A stretch of 64,000 nt of DNA from Mortierella alpina. Lineage: Eukaryota; Mortierellomycota; Mortierellomycetes; Mortierellales; Mortierellaceae. The notes below the pieces were generated by a model that made no database searches, was not told the origin of the DNA, and saw only the letters and a program-made list of their open reading frames with translations. The stretch is taken from contig JANATF010000004.1 in the NCBI GenBank assembly GCA_029449245.1, forward strand, positions 2,604,001-2,668,000, written 5' to 3'. The position numbers were made by a program, and so were the translations under genes. Of this stretch, positions 32,893 to 45,007 are shown in pieces; position 1 is the stretch's first letter, and each line of letters begins with the position of its first letter.

Positions 32893-35800
32893 TTAGACTT
32901 CTCGGACGTTCCTCTTCGTGACAAAAGCATCCTCTGTGTTCCTGGCTACATTTCCTACCTTCATCTCTTGGATCTTGATATCATACAGTGTCTCCATAGC
33001 CTCAAGTGTCTGCTTCTGCGCGGGGTCATCGATCACACAGAAGTTGATCATCAAAGTCCGCAGTCCCGATCGTCCAAATGGCCCGAACGATGAGATATAT
33101 TGCCACGCCTTCCTTGGCATCTCATAATTGATCACGAGAGAGGAATGGTCCAGATCCAGGTTCTCCATCAGAATAGATTCCGACACAAGGATGCAGCGCT
33201 CTGGTCTGTTGAACTGGCGCGCAACATCTGTCTTGTCCGCCATACTCCACTAGAGAGGGATATAGTAACGCAAGGGGGATTGAGTTCAGTCAGGCAAGAA
33301 GGCGGAGCTAAATGACATTGGACCTAACAACACTTACAACTGAGAGCACGGGCTGGTTCTGTTCCTCAAGCTTAGTAGTCAACGACTGGGTCGAACTCTG
33401 CGACAGGGTCAGGATAACAATATGAGAGATATCTGGATTCTTGTCAAGGATCGCCATAAGCACCTCCCACTTCTCGTCCCTGGTCTGTGGGACCGTCGTT
33501 GCCTGGTCGCTCTCGCTCGGGTTATCGTTCTCATCCTTCGACTGATCACGATCCTGGCCCTTCTCGCCGCCACGCTGCTTGCAGTGCTGTCGCTGAGACG
33601 GAATGCTGACATAGTAGTGCTCGCTCCACTGCATCGTCAGTTCATCAGCCCTCCTGACAGCAGCATCTGCCCTGAAATGATGCATCTTGATCAACTGGAT
33701 CTGCGGCTGGATCCTACCTGTCATCAAGATGACCTGCGCTTCGCGGGGGAGCATGGCCCAGAATTGCTTGAACGCATCAAAGTTCACGAGTTCGTCCGAT
33801 CGCATCGAAATCACCACGGTGTTGACCTGTTTCATATCGAGCAGATCATTCCTAAGAACGTCCATCAAAGGACCCAGCGTGGTGATGATAACCTGCTTTG
33901 CTTGTTCGGGATCCGACAGAACAGACTTCTGCTTCTCGGCGGTAGAGTCGCTACTTAGAAGAATAGACGAAAGTCCAGGTGTTGTCTCAAACCAGCCTTG
34001 AAGATCCTCGTGAACTCGTTGCGGGTTGATACCTTCGGAGCAGATCATAACGGCCTTACAGTGCTTCTGTGTCAGAGCAGCCGGTGTGAGCTTCTGCAGC
34101 AGCGCAATGGCCAGGGTGTTGGTGCGATCCTTTTGGGACTGAGACTGCGCAATCACATCCCTGCCTTCCTTGAATGGCTTCATGATCAACTTTTGAATGT
34201 TGGATGGCTTTGGAAGACTGCAGTACAATGGATCAAGTGAAAAGGAAGCAGACGTTATCAGTACAGCTTTGTCTAGGTATCAGACTCTTGATCAACACAT
34301 TGTACGTTCATTCAGCAGCATACCTAGCCTTGGCGATGCTTTCCAGCACATTGGGTCTCAAGTCCATCTCCTCCCATGTCATTTGGCACTCGAGAGAATC
34401 CGAAAACATGGGTGCCTACATTTCATTTCATCGAGGCCACAAAAATCGTATCGTTAATACAACGTTCAAGGACTCTCACCAGGTCATATGCATACGACTT
34501 CTATGCGCTTACAAGTGTATGTCCAGGAGGTTTAGGTGCCCTAGGTTCTTTTGCATTCTTGACTTTGCGTCCTTGACTAGCAGCATCAGGTTTGTCTCTG
34601 CTTGAAAAAGAATCTCGCAAAGGCTTCTCCGACGATCTGGCATTCGACGAGCGATTGTTCTGCCCATACTGACTTGAGAACCCCTCGTTCCTCTGACCAC
34701 GATGAGGAGGAGCATTGTCTGACCGTCCATAAGCGGTCCTGGGACTTCCATAGCGAGCATCGGGCCGCCCATCCCCGGAACCTGCCGGTGAAAGTCCTGT
34801 GCGCTTGTTTGGAGACGTGGCCGTTTTCGAAGAATCCCAAGATGACTCTATCGGCTTTGAGCGTTCCCAGCCTCCACTAGAGGCCTGTGCAGTAGGCGCA
34901 TCCGTCTCCTGTAGCGAATCGGGTCTTCGGGGTGCACGATGGAAGCCTAGTCGTTCATTGCGAGCGTCCAATGATGAGCGCGCGTCCTGTAAACGGGAAG
35001 CAGAGTCAACCTCTTGGAAGCGCCTTGTGGGCCGCTCATCCTGCATGCGTTCTCGCTGATATCCATGCTGCCGAGAATCCTCAAATCTCGCATCGCCGCC
35101 TCTGGCAGGAGGTCTGCCTTGTCCGTGACCTGATCGTTCCTCGAAGCCACCGTATCCTTGACGATTATTGTTGCTGCGACTGTCGCGCATATCTTGGGAT
35201 GAGTTCCTGCGCTGAAAATCGCTAGCATCACGCTCCTGGTGTCTCTCCTGCTGATTGGGGCTCGACTTCTCCCAAGGCACGCTATCGCCCCACGTGCTAG
35301 TCGAAACCACAGGCTGGCCCCAGCCGTCAGCTTGACTTGATTTCGTGTCCGCTACCGGTGCGTCTCCCCATCCGTTTGGTGCAACGGTTTCCTTCTTAGC
35401 GGCAGCGCTGTTTGACGCGGATCCGCTACCACGTGTGTCTTTGGTGGACTCTGCCTCCCAAGGCAGATCCTCACCCCATTTTTTGGTGACAACTGCTGGT
35501 TCTCCCCATCCCCCAGATGGCTGTGCGGCCGATTCTGTCACACGTGCATCGCTCCAGTTGTCCTGCGCTGAACTGTGCTCTCTTCTCTCAGGTTTGCCGG
35601 GTGCCTTGGACTTGGTTGCAATGTCGGGGACAGGCGCATTACTGCTTGAATCTTTTTCCCACGGCAAGTCCTCGCCCCATTTCTTGTTGGTGACCAATGG
35701 TGCACCCCAGCCATCTGCAGGTGCAGCGCTTGAAGCCGCTTCCGGTGCAGCACCCCATCCGTCTTGAGTCGAACTGTCATCTTTTCGGTCATTCCTGTTA

Positions 35801-37617
35801 AAAGCTCTTGGTGCCGATGTTGGCTGAGCTCGTGTAGGTGGTGCTTCCTTCCTAGCATCGTTGTTATCCCTGGTCGCCTCCTCGCCCCACTTCAAGTTTG
35901 TGTTCCCTGGTTGGCTCCAACCTCGAGCTTCATCCGTCCTGGCAGAGGCTGTAGGAGCATCGCCCCATCCAGATCCAGAGGAGCTGCTATTCCTCGCTGC
36001 TGGTGCTCTGGTCGTCTTTGGTTTTGTGGCGGCTGCATGCTTAGTAGGTGCGAAACCCTTTCTCGCGTCCATGCTCAAAGGCTCCTCCTTGCCCCATTCC
36101 ACCCTAGTGTTAGGAGGCTCGCCCCACCCGCTTGCCTGGTTCGATGTCGTAGGCTCCACCGACGAGTTGCCCAATCCCTGGGAGTCATCGTCGTTCTTCC
36201 GTTCTGCGACCCTGCCCACCTTGGGCTTGTACGCAGCTGGAGGTTTGGTGGCGGGTGAATCCTTCTTATCCGATTTTTCCCAAGGAAGGTCCTCGCCCCA
36301 CTTCAAACTAGTGTTTGAGGAGCTGCCCCATCCATCCGTCGGTTGCGTCGAGGTCGTAGCGGGCGCATCTCCCCGTCCATTCTGGGCATCGTCAGTATCC
36401 TTCTTGTCCGTGTTCTTGGTCACATTCGACGTCCAATCCCCTGCAGGTCCTGTCTCTGATGCGTCTCTCCTAGCATCGTTTCGCTGCCTGCCCGAAGTAC
36501 TGTCATTCTTCCAGTCACGAGGCTGCTGCTGATTCGTGCGATAGTCGCGTGCGCCATTGCTCCTGGCTGACTCCTTGCCCTCCATCGCATTCTCGGGTCC
36601 CTTGGTGGAGCCAACAGAAGCAGCCGACCCATCATCATCCTCTGGTCTCTTGTTTTTCCTGTTCGCCTTGCGCTTGTTCTGCGATGCAGCCAAGGTCGAT
36701 GGCCCAGTCTCGGCTTGAGAAGAAGAAGCAGCCGAGCCTTCCTGAGCCACGGCACTATTGTTCCTCCTCGACTCCATTCCTCTCTCACCAAATCCGCGTC
36801 GTGGTGATCGGGGCGAGAGAGGAGACCTGGTGCTGTATCCACTGCTCTTCCTAACATCGCTGAATCCTGTCGAGTGTGATTGTTGTCGTGGACGACCAGT
36901 ATCTGCAGAGGTGGAGAGATCAGATTCAGCCCCAGTCTTGGGTGGCAGGACGCGTTCGCCTGGCGCAGCACGGCCCTGTCTACCGTCGAACTTTCTCCCA
37001 CGGAAATTGTCATCGTCCCGTCCTCGGCCTGAATATCCTCCTCCTCGGGCGTTCGCAAATCTGTCCTCAGAGGTCGAGGCGGGGGGTGTAATCGAAGGCG
37101 AGGAGCTTTGGGAATCAGATGGGCGTCCTCGACGGCTAGTGTATCCAGAAGTGCGCTGTGGAGGCTTTTGTTGCGGCTCAGTTCCTTTGTCACTGCTACC
37201 ACTTGTTGAGGCGTCAGGCCTAACACCAGCGACGACTCCCAGGCCAATAGCACCAGCGGCCGGAGCGGAGGCAGCGTCGGAGCGGGCGGGTTTCTTTCCA
37301 TTATCGGAAGCGCGTGTTGACGGCGACGCGGGCGCGCCTCCACCCCTGGGCGTAAAGTTGCTCTTTCTTGACTTTTGGGATTTGGGCGACTGGGCTGATG
37401 CCAACGTTGGTGTTGCTGAGGATGTAGAAGGGGTATTGTTGTTATTGTTATTGGCATTGTTATCGCCATTGCTGGCCTTTGCTTCTGCATTGGCTGGCTT
37501 CTTGGGCTGCATTGCCGGCGTGCTCTCCTGCGTCTGGGCGGATTCCTTGTCCTTCCCGTTTGTCCGCGTCGGCTCTGCAACTGTGGGGACAGCGGCAGTC
37601 GTGGTGGGTTCGCTCAT
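32893..37617 (-). CDS. WG/GW-repeat protein fused to a catalytically dead eIF4A-like DEAD-box domain
   Basis: Exons 37617-34513, 34415-34324, 34217-33338 and 33249-32893 give about 1,477 aa. Residues 1-1035 are disordered, rich in Ser, Arg and Gly, with RGR/RGG-like patches and about seven WG/GW repeats of the type GWGEP...KKWGEDLPWEK. The rest aligns along its whole length with eIF4A (PSNIQ, DVIAQSQS, VLLD-like VVISMRSDEL, SLVINYEMP, MINFCV), but the ATP-binding and helicase motifs are lost. The first intron (34416-34512, GT-AG) joins the two parts in phase 0. If that splice is not used, the WG frame stops 12 nt after the donor and a separate 440-aa eIF4A-like protein could start at 34409, with only about 90 bp for a promoter. 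One gene is the better reading. Likely role: RNA or translation scaffold without helicase activity. Confidence 0.8.
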
Positions 37618-37855
37618 TGGATTGGCCAGGAGACTACGGCGACAGAGATTGGCCTGGTGTGGTGTGGTCAGGAAATGGGAGCACGCAGAAAAGACTTTTT
37701 CTGCCCCCTCAGTATTTTGTGGCTCGAACGCGAGCGAGCGAGGGAGTGACGTGTGTCTTCATATAAACTCCTTGGGGGTTTATTGATTCAAGCGACTGAC
37801 GCGTGTTGCTGCAGTTATACACTTTCAAGCCTGAGTCGATCTATGCGCTGAGTGC

Positions 37856-40800
37856 TCAGGGTTCGATCTGGATGACAAAGGACGTGCCCTTGACCATCGC
37901 GAGCACAATCGTGTCGCCCTCTCGCGTGAATAGCACGTCCTTACCCGAGCTCTTGTTTGTCACTCGTATCTTTGCAGTCGGTGTCTCCTCCTCGCCCTTC
38001 AGAGTCCCAATTTTCACATGCAGTGGTCCCGCCTTCAAAACCGCCGATATTTCAACACTGAAGACTCGAGAGTCTTGCCAAAGAGCTGTGATATTGTGGC
38101 CGTCTCGCGTCCTGTACCCTTGCACTCTTCCCTTCTGCAGCCACTGGCTCGGCAACCCACTCTCGGCGCAAACCAAGACATTGACCGACCCGGGAGCTCG
38201 ACTCTGAATCAGCATCTCCACCACCGCGGCACCAACCCCGAGCTGACCAGACAATCCTTCTTCAGAACTCAAAAAATTGTTCTGCTTCAAATTGTGCTTC
38301 TTGAACAGATCCAGCGCCTCGAACGCCTTGGCTCCATCACCTAGTCGTGCCCACACTGCCGCACGCCAGCTTTTCGGCCAGCCAAGATCATCCTCTGTCG
38401 TCCCTGTGCCTCGACTTTCCAGTGTTGTCTTTGCGGCGGCAAGGAGCTCCTCAGACCCAGGTCCATTCTCCGTAGCATTGGCAGCAACAAATATCTGGTT
38501 GCCAGGATACACAGCCCAGAAGGGTCCTAGATGTCTATGGGCCTCGTTTGGGTCATCCAGATCCAGATTCCATTCCTGTAGCTGTCCCCAGCTGCCAATT
38601 TTTAAGCCAGGCGACAGAGATGCAAGCGTGTCGGTTATATTCTGGACAAAGACCTTGTCTCTCTCACCGACGATGGCGAGCGCTGCGAGAGTGTTTTCGA
38701 ATAGTTGCCAAATCAGCTGTTGATCCAATGCCGAACCCTCGGTGAAGGGTCCATGCTCTGGCGAATAGGAAGGCGAACTCAAAAAGACCCCGCCCGTGCT
38801 TTCGCCTTCGCCGCCGTCGGATCCATTCGTTTGAACCAGCGAGTCCAGCCAGAATTGGGATGCGCCCTTCATCAGCTTATAGGCATGATCCCTCAAAAAG
38901 TAGTAGTCCTGGCTGTAGAGGTATCTGTCCCATGCATGCTGGCACAACCAGGCAGCAGCGGCTGGGAAGTAGAATGACTTGAGCTGAGCCGTTGGACCCG
39001 TATGAGCCCAGATGTTGGAATAGGTGTGGGTAGTCCATCCCTTGGCACCATAGTGCAGCTTGGCTGTCTCCTCACCGCGGGGCTGTAGGAGTTTTTCCAT
39101 GTAATTAATCAACGGAGTGACAGTTTCGCCCAAGCCAGTACTTTCCGCCAGCCAGTAGTTCATCTGGAGATTAATGTTCATCTTGTACCCGTTACTAGCA
39201 TTATAGGGAACAACAAAGAAGCTGTCAAGACAACTAATACACATTGGACGATACCTTCAGGGAGCGCGAGCGCAAAACAATCACGACCTGTATAAACGTT
39301 ACCTTGGCAAGTCTTGTGGGAGCTTTTCGTCGGCAAACCAGCTGCTGTGGCCACTGAGAGGTAGAGATCCCGTTCGTGACAATGCAATGAGCAGGTAGCG
39401 ACCGTACTGGACCATCAGCGCATCGAGATAACTCTCCTCTTCATCCTCGTCACTGTGAGCAGCCGCAATCAACTCGTCCGTCGACTTGAGGTTCTCGAGC
39501 CGGCCAAGATCCAGGCTAAACGTTCCAAATAGTGCTTTGTGGTCCTTGACATGCTTGTCGTGTTGATCTCCAAACCACTGGGTTGTTGCCTTGTCGATGG
39601 TGCTGACCAGACCATCGTGGGGATCCTTTTCCTCAAATTTAGGATACGCACCAGCGGACCAACCGGTGCCCAGGGTGTAATACAGGGTGACAGCATCAAA
39701 GCCTAACGCTACCACTTGTCGACTGTTGGCCATGGAGACACCGGTCGAGCCCTCTGTCTTTACAGCGACCTGCATCTCGATGGTCATGTTGTTGGATCCA
39801 AGGTGAGTGCGGAGACCAAGTCGGTTATGGACATTGGTGTACTCTGCGCCTTGTTCATGAGCTGTTCTGAGCGAAATCTTGAGGTTGACCGATTTTGGTT
39901 CTGAGCTCTTGATGCGCATAAGGCAGACAGCCTCGGGGAAGCTGCAGAAGTGTTCCCTATCATGATACAGCAGCCATTTCCTCAAACGTGAGAATTTGGC
40001 ACTCCTACAACACGACTACGGGTCGTTCGATCGGCAGTTGTAAGTCGCCTTTACCTGGTATATTCTACTGCGCCAACAGAGAACGAGACCCTGACCACTC
40101 CGGTCTCCAGGTCCAGCACTCGCGTGTACCTCTCCACCTTCTCGAACGGTCTCATCTCCTCGATCAGGACCTCGCCTACTGCTTCAGGTCTTCCAAATCC
40201 GCGCTCGTCCCCCAGAAGGGATTTGACAATCTCTGTCGATGGCTTGATCACTTGCTTCTCCTTCAGTGCCTTCCTGAATGCCTCCAAGGACTCTTGCCTC
40301 TGCGTGGCCTCCTCCTCGGATACGTTCCCGCCCCGATATTCATTCTCATGACCGCCTTCTTCGTCACCGTCACCCTCGTCATCAGAGCCCACTTTGGATT
40401 TCTTGAACTCGCCAGGCCCACCGGACCAACACGACTCTTCATTCAGAACGAGCCGCTCAACATTGATGGCCCCTCCGACCAGCACCTGAGTTCGTCCATT
40501 GCCAATCAGAAACCCATCCCGCTCTATTGACTTTGCTGGAGTTCGGTACCAAAGACGCCAGGTGGAGTTTTCGGGTGCACTGTTACTGGTGTGAACAAAC
40601 TTCGGTTCAGGTCTTGGCGTGTCGGTGTTGGGCAGTTCATTCAAAAACTGCCTGCATTGAGTTTGTAGAGAGCCCTCCTCGTTGCTTGTGGCAACGTTTC
40701 CGTCAGCGTAGTCTCGAGAGGAGTCTTGGTCACTACTGAAGGCATGTTGTTGTGAGACGACACCGTCCAGCTGTGGTGCCTGAACTAAAAGCGCCCCACC

Positions 40801-40986
40801 AGACCAAGGCCGTGGTGAGTGACCGTGGGCTGTGTCCGATGCGATGTAGGTGTCGTCTTGGGGTGGCCTTAGTGGTGTGCAGTCAGCAAGGTTGGATCCG
40901 GTATGGAGGTGCTGGGTAGCGACAAGTGCTATAGTAAGTAGCAGCAAAGTGCGGTGCGGCACAGCTGCCGTTCTCTTGGACCACAT
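37856..40986 (-). CDS. Secreted glycoside hydrolase family 95, alpha-L-fucosidase type
   Basis: Exons 40986-40055, 39956-39303 and 39194-37856 give 974 aa. GH95 enzymes remove terminal alpha-1,2-linked L-fucose from glycans; related members act on L-galactose. The N-terminus MWSKRTAAVPHRTLLLLTIALV is a signal peptide, so the protein is probably secreted. Family motifs: LWYRTPAKSIERDGFLIGNG, VLNEESCWSGGP, REHFCSFPEAV, then NINLQMNYWLAE (about 534), whose NxN asparagines match the catalytic base pair known in GH95. YGAKGWTTHTYSNIWAHTGP and WDRYLYSQDY continue the (alpha/alpha)6 barrel. An acidic insertion near residue 235 (DDEGDGDEEGG) is unusual. An in-frame ATG at 41223 would hide the signal peptide. 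The other catalytic acidic residues were not located individually. Confidence 0.9.
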
Positions 40987-41383
40987 GTGAGTGACGAGGT
41001 GTCTCGAGTGTACTAGGGCGGCGAATGCAGTGCTACAAGGAGGTGTTACGATAATGGATTGCCCAGAAGTAGGAATGAGTGTGTGTGGGAATAGCGAATG
41101 GTAATGGGTGAATGTGAAAGTGAATGAGAGAAAGAGTGAGAAGGAAAGAAAAGAGGAGCGTGCGTGTGCTGTGTGTCGGCACTCAGGGTAGACTTCTTTT
41201 GCCGCAAAGCGGGGACAGGCCAAAATTCCACGCTCTCGAGATACAACAGGCCATCACTATCACTCGATGATATGCCATGGCGTATACCTTGTGTGCACTG
41301 CTGCCAGCGCAGTATTCTTTGCAAAGGGTCCTGCAACGAGGTCCCAGATGAGTGGGGTTTTATTCTTTTTATGACTACAGATC
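40987..41383. promoter_or_regulatory. Spacer between MFS stop and GH95 start
   Basis: 397 bp between two minus-strand genes; it must contain the GH95 promoter. The first part is pyrimidine/purine asymmetric, with GAGAAAGAG-type units on the plus strand. No other feature is evident. Confidence 0.4.
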
Positions 41384-43361
41384 TTAGACCGCCTCAATCG
41401 ACATTTCAGCACGTTTCTGCTGGTTGGCGTTGGTTTTGAGCTCCTTGTGCTGAACGAAGCAGCTCAAGATGAATGAAAGCACACAGAACACAATGCTGTA
41501 ATAGAACGCGTAATGGAGCGCGTTGACAAAGCTACCGTAGATCGTATCTCGGTCTACCTCATTATACTTTGTGATATGCCTGTAATCCTGCGTCGCCTTC
41601 AGGATTGTCGGGTCTAGAGGAAAGTGCTCGTGGAGGCCTGATTCAAGTTTGTTGTTAAACACTGAGCCGACGATGGCGATCCCAAAGACTTGGCCGAGAG
41701 CACGCACAAAGCTGACCATAGCTGTGACCGTGGCCATATACTTTGGTTTGACGGCAGCTTGCACTGCCAACGTGCACACTTGCATTAAGCAACCTATTCC
41801 AAGACCACAAAGCAGGAGAATAAAGATTGTTGCTACCCGTGGGGTATCGCGTTCAAAGAAGACACACAGAGCGGCTCCTATGACAAAGAGCGCATTGCCG
41901 AGGGCAGGTATGAACGCAAAGGTGCCTCTTTTGAGGACCCAAATCCCAGAACCGGTTGCAGTGATCATTATTCCAAGAGCAAAAGGAACAGTCTCGAGGC
42001 CTCCGACCGTGGCAGATTCCTGCTTGACAACCTGGAAGTAGACTGGGAGGTAGAAAAGGATCCCGAAAAAAGCCATACCCCCAAAGAAGAGTGATCCGTA
42101 GGTAGACCAGAGGTTGCGGATTTTGTATAGATGGATGGGTACGATGGGCTCTATTGGCACCTTCCACTCGACCCAGATAAAAATCGCAGCAGCAGAAAAA
42201 CCCGCGCACAGCAACCCTATGATAATTCCAGAATCCCACGCGTATTTGTTGCCACCCCAGCTCAACGGCAGCAGGAGTAAGATAACAGCGGCCAAAAGAA
42301 GTATCGAGCCATAGAAGTCGATCCTCTTAACCTTATCGCGAAGGGTCCCTGCTGGAGTTGGCAAGTTCAAGTTCAGCCAAAGGAACAGAATGGAAACAGC
42401 ACCGATAGGCAGGTTGATCCAAAATGACCATCGCCAGGTCGCATAATCCGTAAACGCGCCGCCGAGTAAAGGGCCAATGACTGAGGACAAAGAAAAGATG
42501 GCTCCAATGAATCCAAGATACCTGCAAAGAAAAGGGAGCGTAGTAGGTAAATTTGCTGATCTCAATCTCTTGTTTGCAGTAGACTTATCGCAAGTACTTA
42601 CTTGCCCCTCTCTCGCATATCCAGCATATCGCTCAGAATAATGAACACCATGGCCATCAAACCTCCTGCTCCAACACCAGCAACCCCACGACCAACGATC
42701 AGCATGATCATTGAGTTTGCCCAACCAGAAATGGCAGAACCGAGCAAGAACATGATGTTGGCAAATATCATTGTCAGCTTTCTTCCAAAGATGTCCGACA
42801 CCTTGCCTGGGCAAGAAAAAGAAAAAAAGGCGTAAGCGGGTGTCAGTAAAGGCGCGTGAATCAACCTCTTTTGGTCTGAGAAGTGGAATAATTTTGTTAC
42901 CGTAGAGAGGCTGAAAGGCTGTGGAGGTCATCATGTACGCTGTGCCGAGCCAAGAGATGTCACCCAGGGAGTTGTACTCTTTCGTGATAGCTGGAATTGA
43001 AGTGGACACGATGATTTGGTCCAAGCTTGCCAGAAACACGCAGAAGGACAAACTTTAAGAAGAAAAAAAAAAGGGTGGTTTTGTTATTGAGAGAGGTGGG
43101 CGCCGAGAATCTCAGAAAGGCGGCATGTGGACGAGTAGGCACGTACGCGATAATGATGAGAACAAACTGTCTTGTGGGCGGTTTACGGAACATTGGCGGG
43201 TGAATCTCTCTGTCATCGGGATCAACAGGGTTGAAATCGATGGTTTCTTCTGTCTGGAGCTCTTGTTTCTGGTCTGTGACAATAGAGACGGACGAAGCTG
43301 TAGCTGTGAGTGCAGGCATAGAAGACAAGCCCTTTTCCTTGCGAGAGGCATCTGGACTCAT
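41384..43361 (-). CDS. MFS transporter, DHA2 (14-span drug:proton antiporter) type
   Basis: Exons 43361-43147, 43052-42901, 42806-42602 and 42521-41384 give 569 aa. It is a plasma- or vacuolar-membrane exporter by family. About 70 hydrophilic residues come first, then a dozen or more hydrophobic segments. Motif D1-like LDQIIVSTSIPAI follows TM1, motif A is GKVSDIFGRK (about 123-132), motif B is VGRGVAGVGAGGL, and the antiporter motif C region is GAIFSLSSVIGPLLGG. The late loop with DPTILKATQ lies before the last span. Substrate cannot be predicted. It lies directly upstream of GH95 on the same strand, but a link between an exporter and a secreted fucosidase is not implied by sequence alone. 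Confidence 0.92.
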
Positions 43362-44700
43362 TGTTGTAACTTATGTGGATGAGCGTGAAGTGTGGGTGTA
43401 TGGGACTTGAAATCGAAAGCGGTGACTACATACTTGTCAGCAGCAGGGAATCAGCTTCTTATATAGGATGTCCTTGGGCGTGGGTATGAGCTCCACTTCG
43501 AGCCAAGCACTCTTAGAGTCGGACAATGTCTCACACTCAACTTTTGCAAATCTCTGCAAGCGCAGCACCTATCCCTTAGTCTCTGCAATCTAACAAGCGA
43601 TTGTGCAGCCCAACATCACCATCTTCACCATCTGATAGCTGAGTTCGAATAGCAGTTGTTGCTTTGTTGTGGTTGCGCCCTCACACGATAATGTTTATGC
43701 ACTCTTTCGATATCTACTGAGCCTCCCTGTCAAGCCTGTTGTCTTGGTGCATGCACCCACGGCATAAATATCTGCCGCCCAGCCATGACCATAGGCCGGA
43801 AAGAGGCAATCTATCAGCTGCGGTAGACCATCATCGTATCGCCAGCCTTAAGGCACTTTCGATAATCTACTGTCTAGACCGCAGCACGAACCTGCGAGTG
43901 AGCGTTATTATCAGCTTCGCCTCTCAAGTGCCCCCGTTAGTTACACACTATGTACCACTAAGCACGAGCGCACCTGGATTCAACCTATTCTAGCAGGGGT
44001 ACTTCCTCCGCTACACACTGTTCTCATGTCGCTGTCATCAGAGTACCTAACTCTTCTCTCAGCATCTTTTATCTTTGAAGTAATAGCATAGCAACATTTA
44101 GCAGCACGTTAAACGCTAGGGGTCTGAACTAAGAAGAGTATCGATCTATCGATCCATTGGGATAGGACTTTACGGTGTGGATCTATCCAAGCGTGCTGAA
44201 AATACGCGCCAGTGGCCAGAGGGTCTTCCAGTCAGCACCACCATCTGCGGGCATATCAATTATATGGCCACCCTCATCTCATTGGTCGATCAGACCACGA
44301 TCTTGCAACTGCCCGTCGACTAGTGCTGAAATGGTCCTGAGGAGGTGCCACCGGTATGGTTGGCCTGTCCAGACCGAGCCCGATCGTCCGAGCCGGTTGA
44401 ATTGCTAATTCAAGAATCTGCAAGATTCGCACTGGTCAAGGGCTCTCGCTTCAAAGTCGTTCAACAATTTATGATTCAGTTCAAAGGAACCCGCTAAGGT
44501 TGATGGTTCAGTTCCTAACTATGGTGCTATGGAGGAGCAGTTGAATCGTGGTGCTATAAGGCGCTAAACCAAGAAACAAGTGCCTGACGCGACGCAGCAC
44601 ACTCCCAGGGCTCTAGGAAATTGCGGCGAAAGCTCAGGAGCCAAAAAACACCATTTCAACTTACACCTTTTTGTTCACCCATAGTCTAGAACCTCCTCCT

Positions 44701-45007
44701 ACTTTGACCCTACAGCGAGTGGCAGAAGTATGCGTTGACGTCGCGGTCAACCCAAAGCTGAGGGAAATAGCGATCGTTGCCTGGCAGCCAGGTCTTCTTT
44801 GTCCACATGGATTTCTCAGTGTTTAGCGGGCTTGCATTGTTGAAGGAAATGGGGTCCCTCAGACAGCTCTCGCTTGATGGGATGGCTCGAGTCTCTGTGG
44901 GGAAGGAGGTGTTGGAGTGGATCCAGCAAACTTGTGGCCTCGTGCTCGGATCGATGGGCTGGAACAGAGTAGTGCTGATTGGCTCGAGGTCGAGAGGTTT
45001 GGTTTGA
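44701..45007 (+). pseudogene. Possible degraded leucine-rich-repeat (F-box/LRR type) remnant
   Basis: Two overlapping plus-strand frames carry LRR-like pieces. One frame, starting in the CTACAGCGAGTG segment, reads NPKLREIAIVAW and stops. The other (44777-45007) reads LLKEMGSLRQLSLDGM and then VLEWIQQTCG, which resembles the tail of fungal F-box/LRR proteins. A frameshift between them would explain a broken gene. The evidence is short, so a chance match is possible. Confidence 0.3.

Noticed and set aside
34324-34409. Separate eIF4A-like gene starting at ATG 34409
   Set aside because: Possible, but the upstream acceptor continues in frame (GCA CCC ATG) from the WG-repeat exon and there is almost no room for a promoter; kept only as the alternative.
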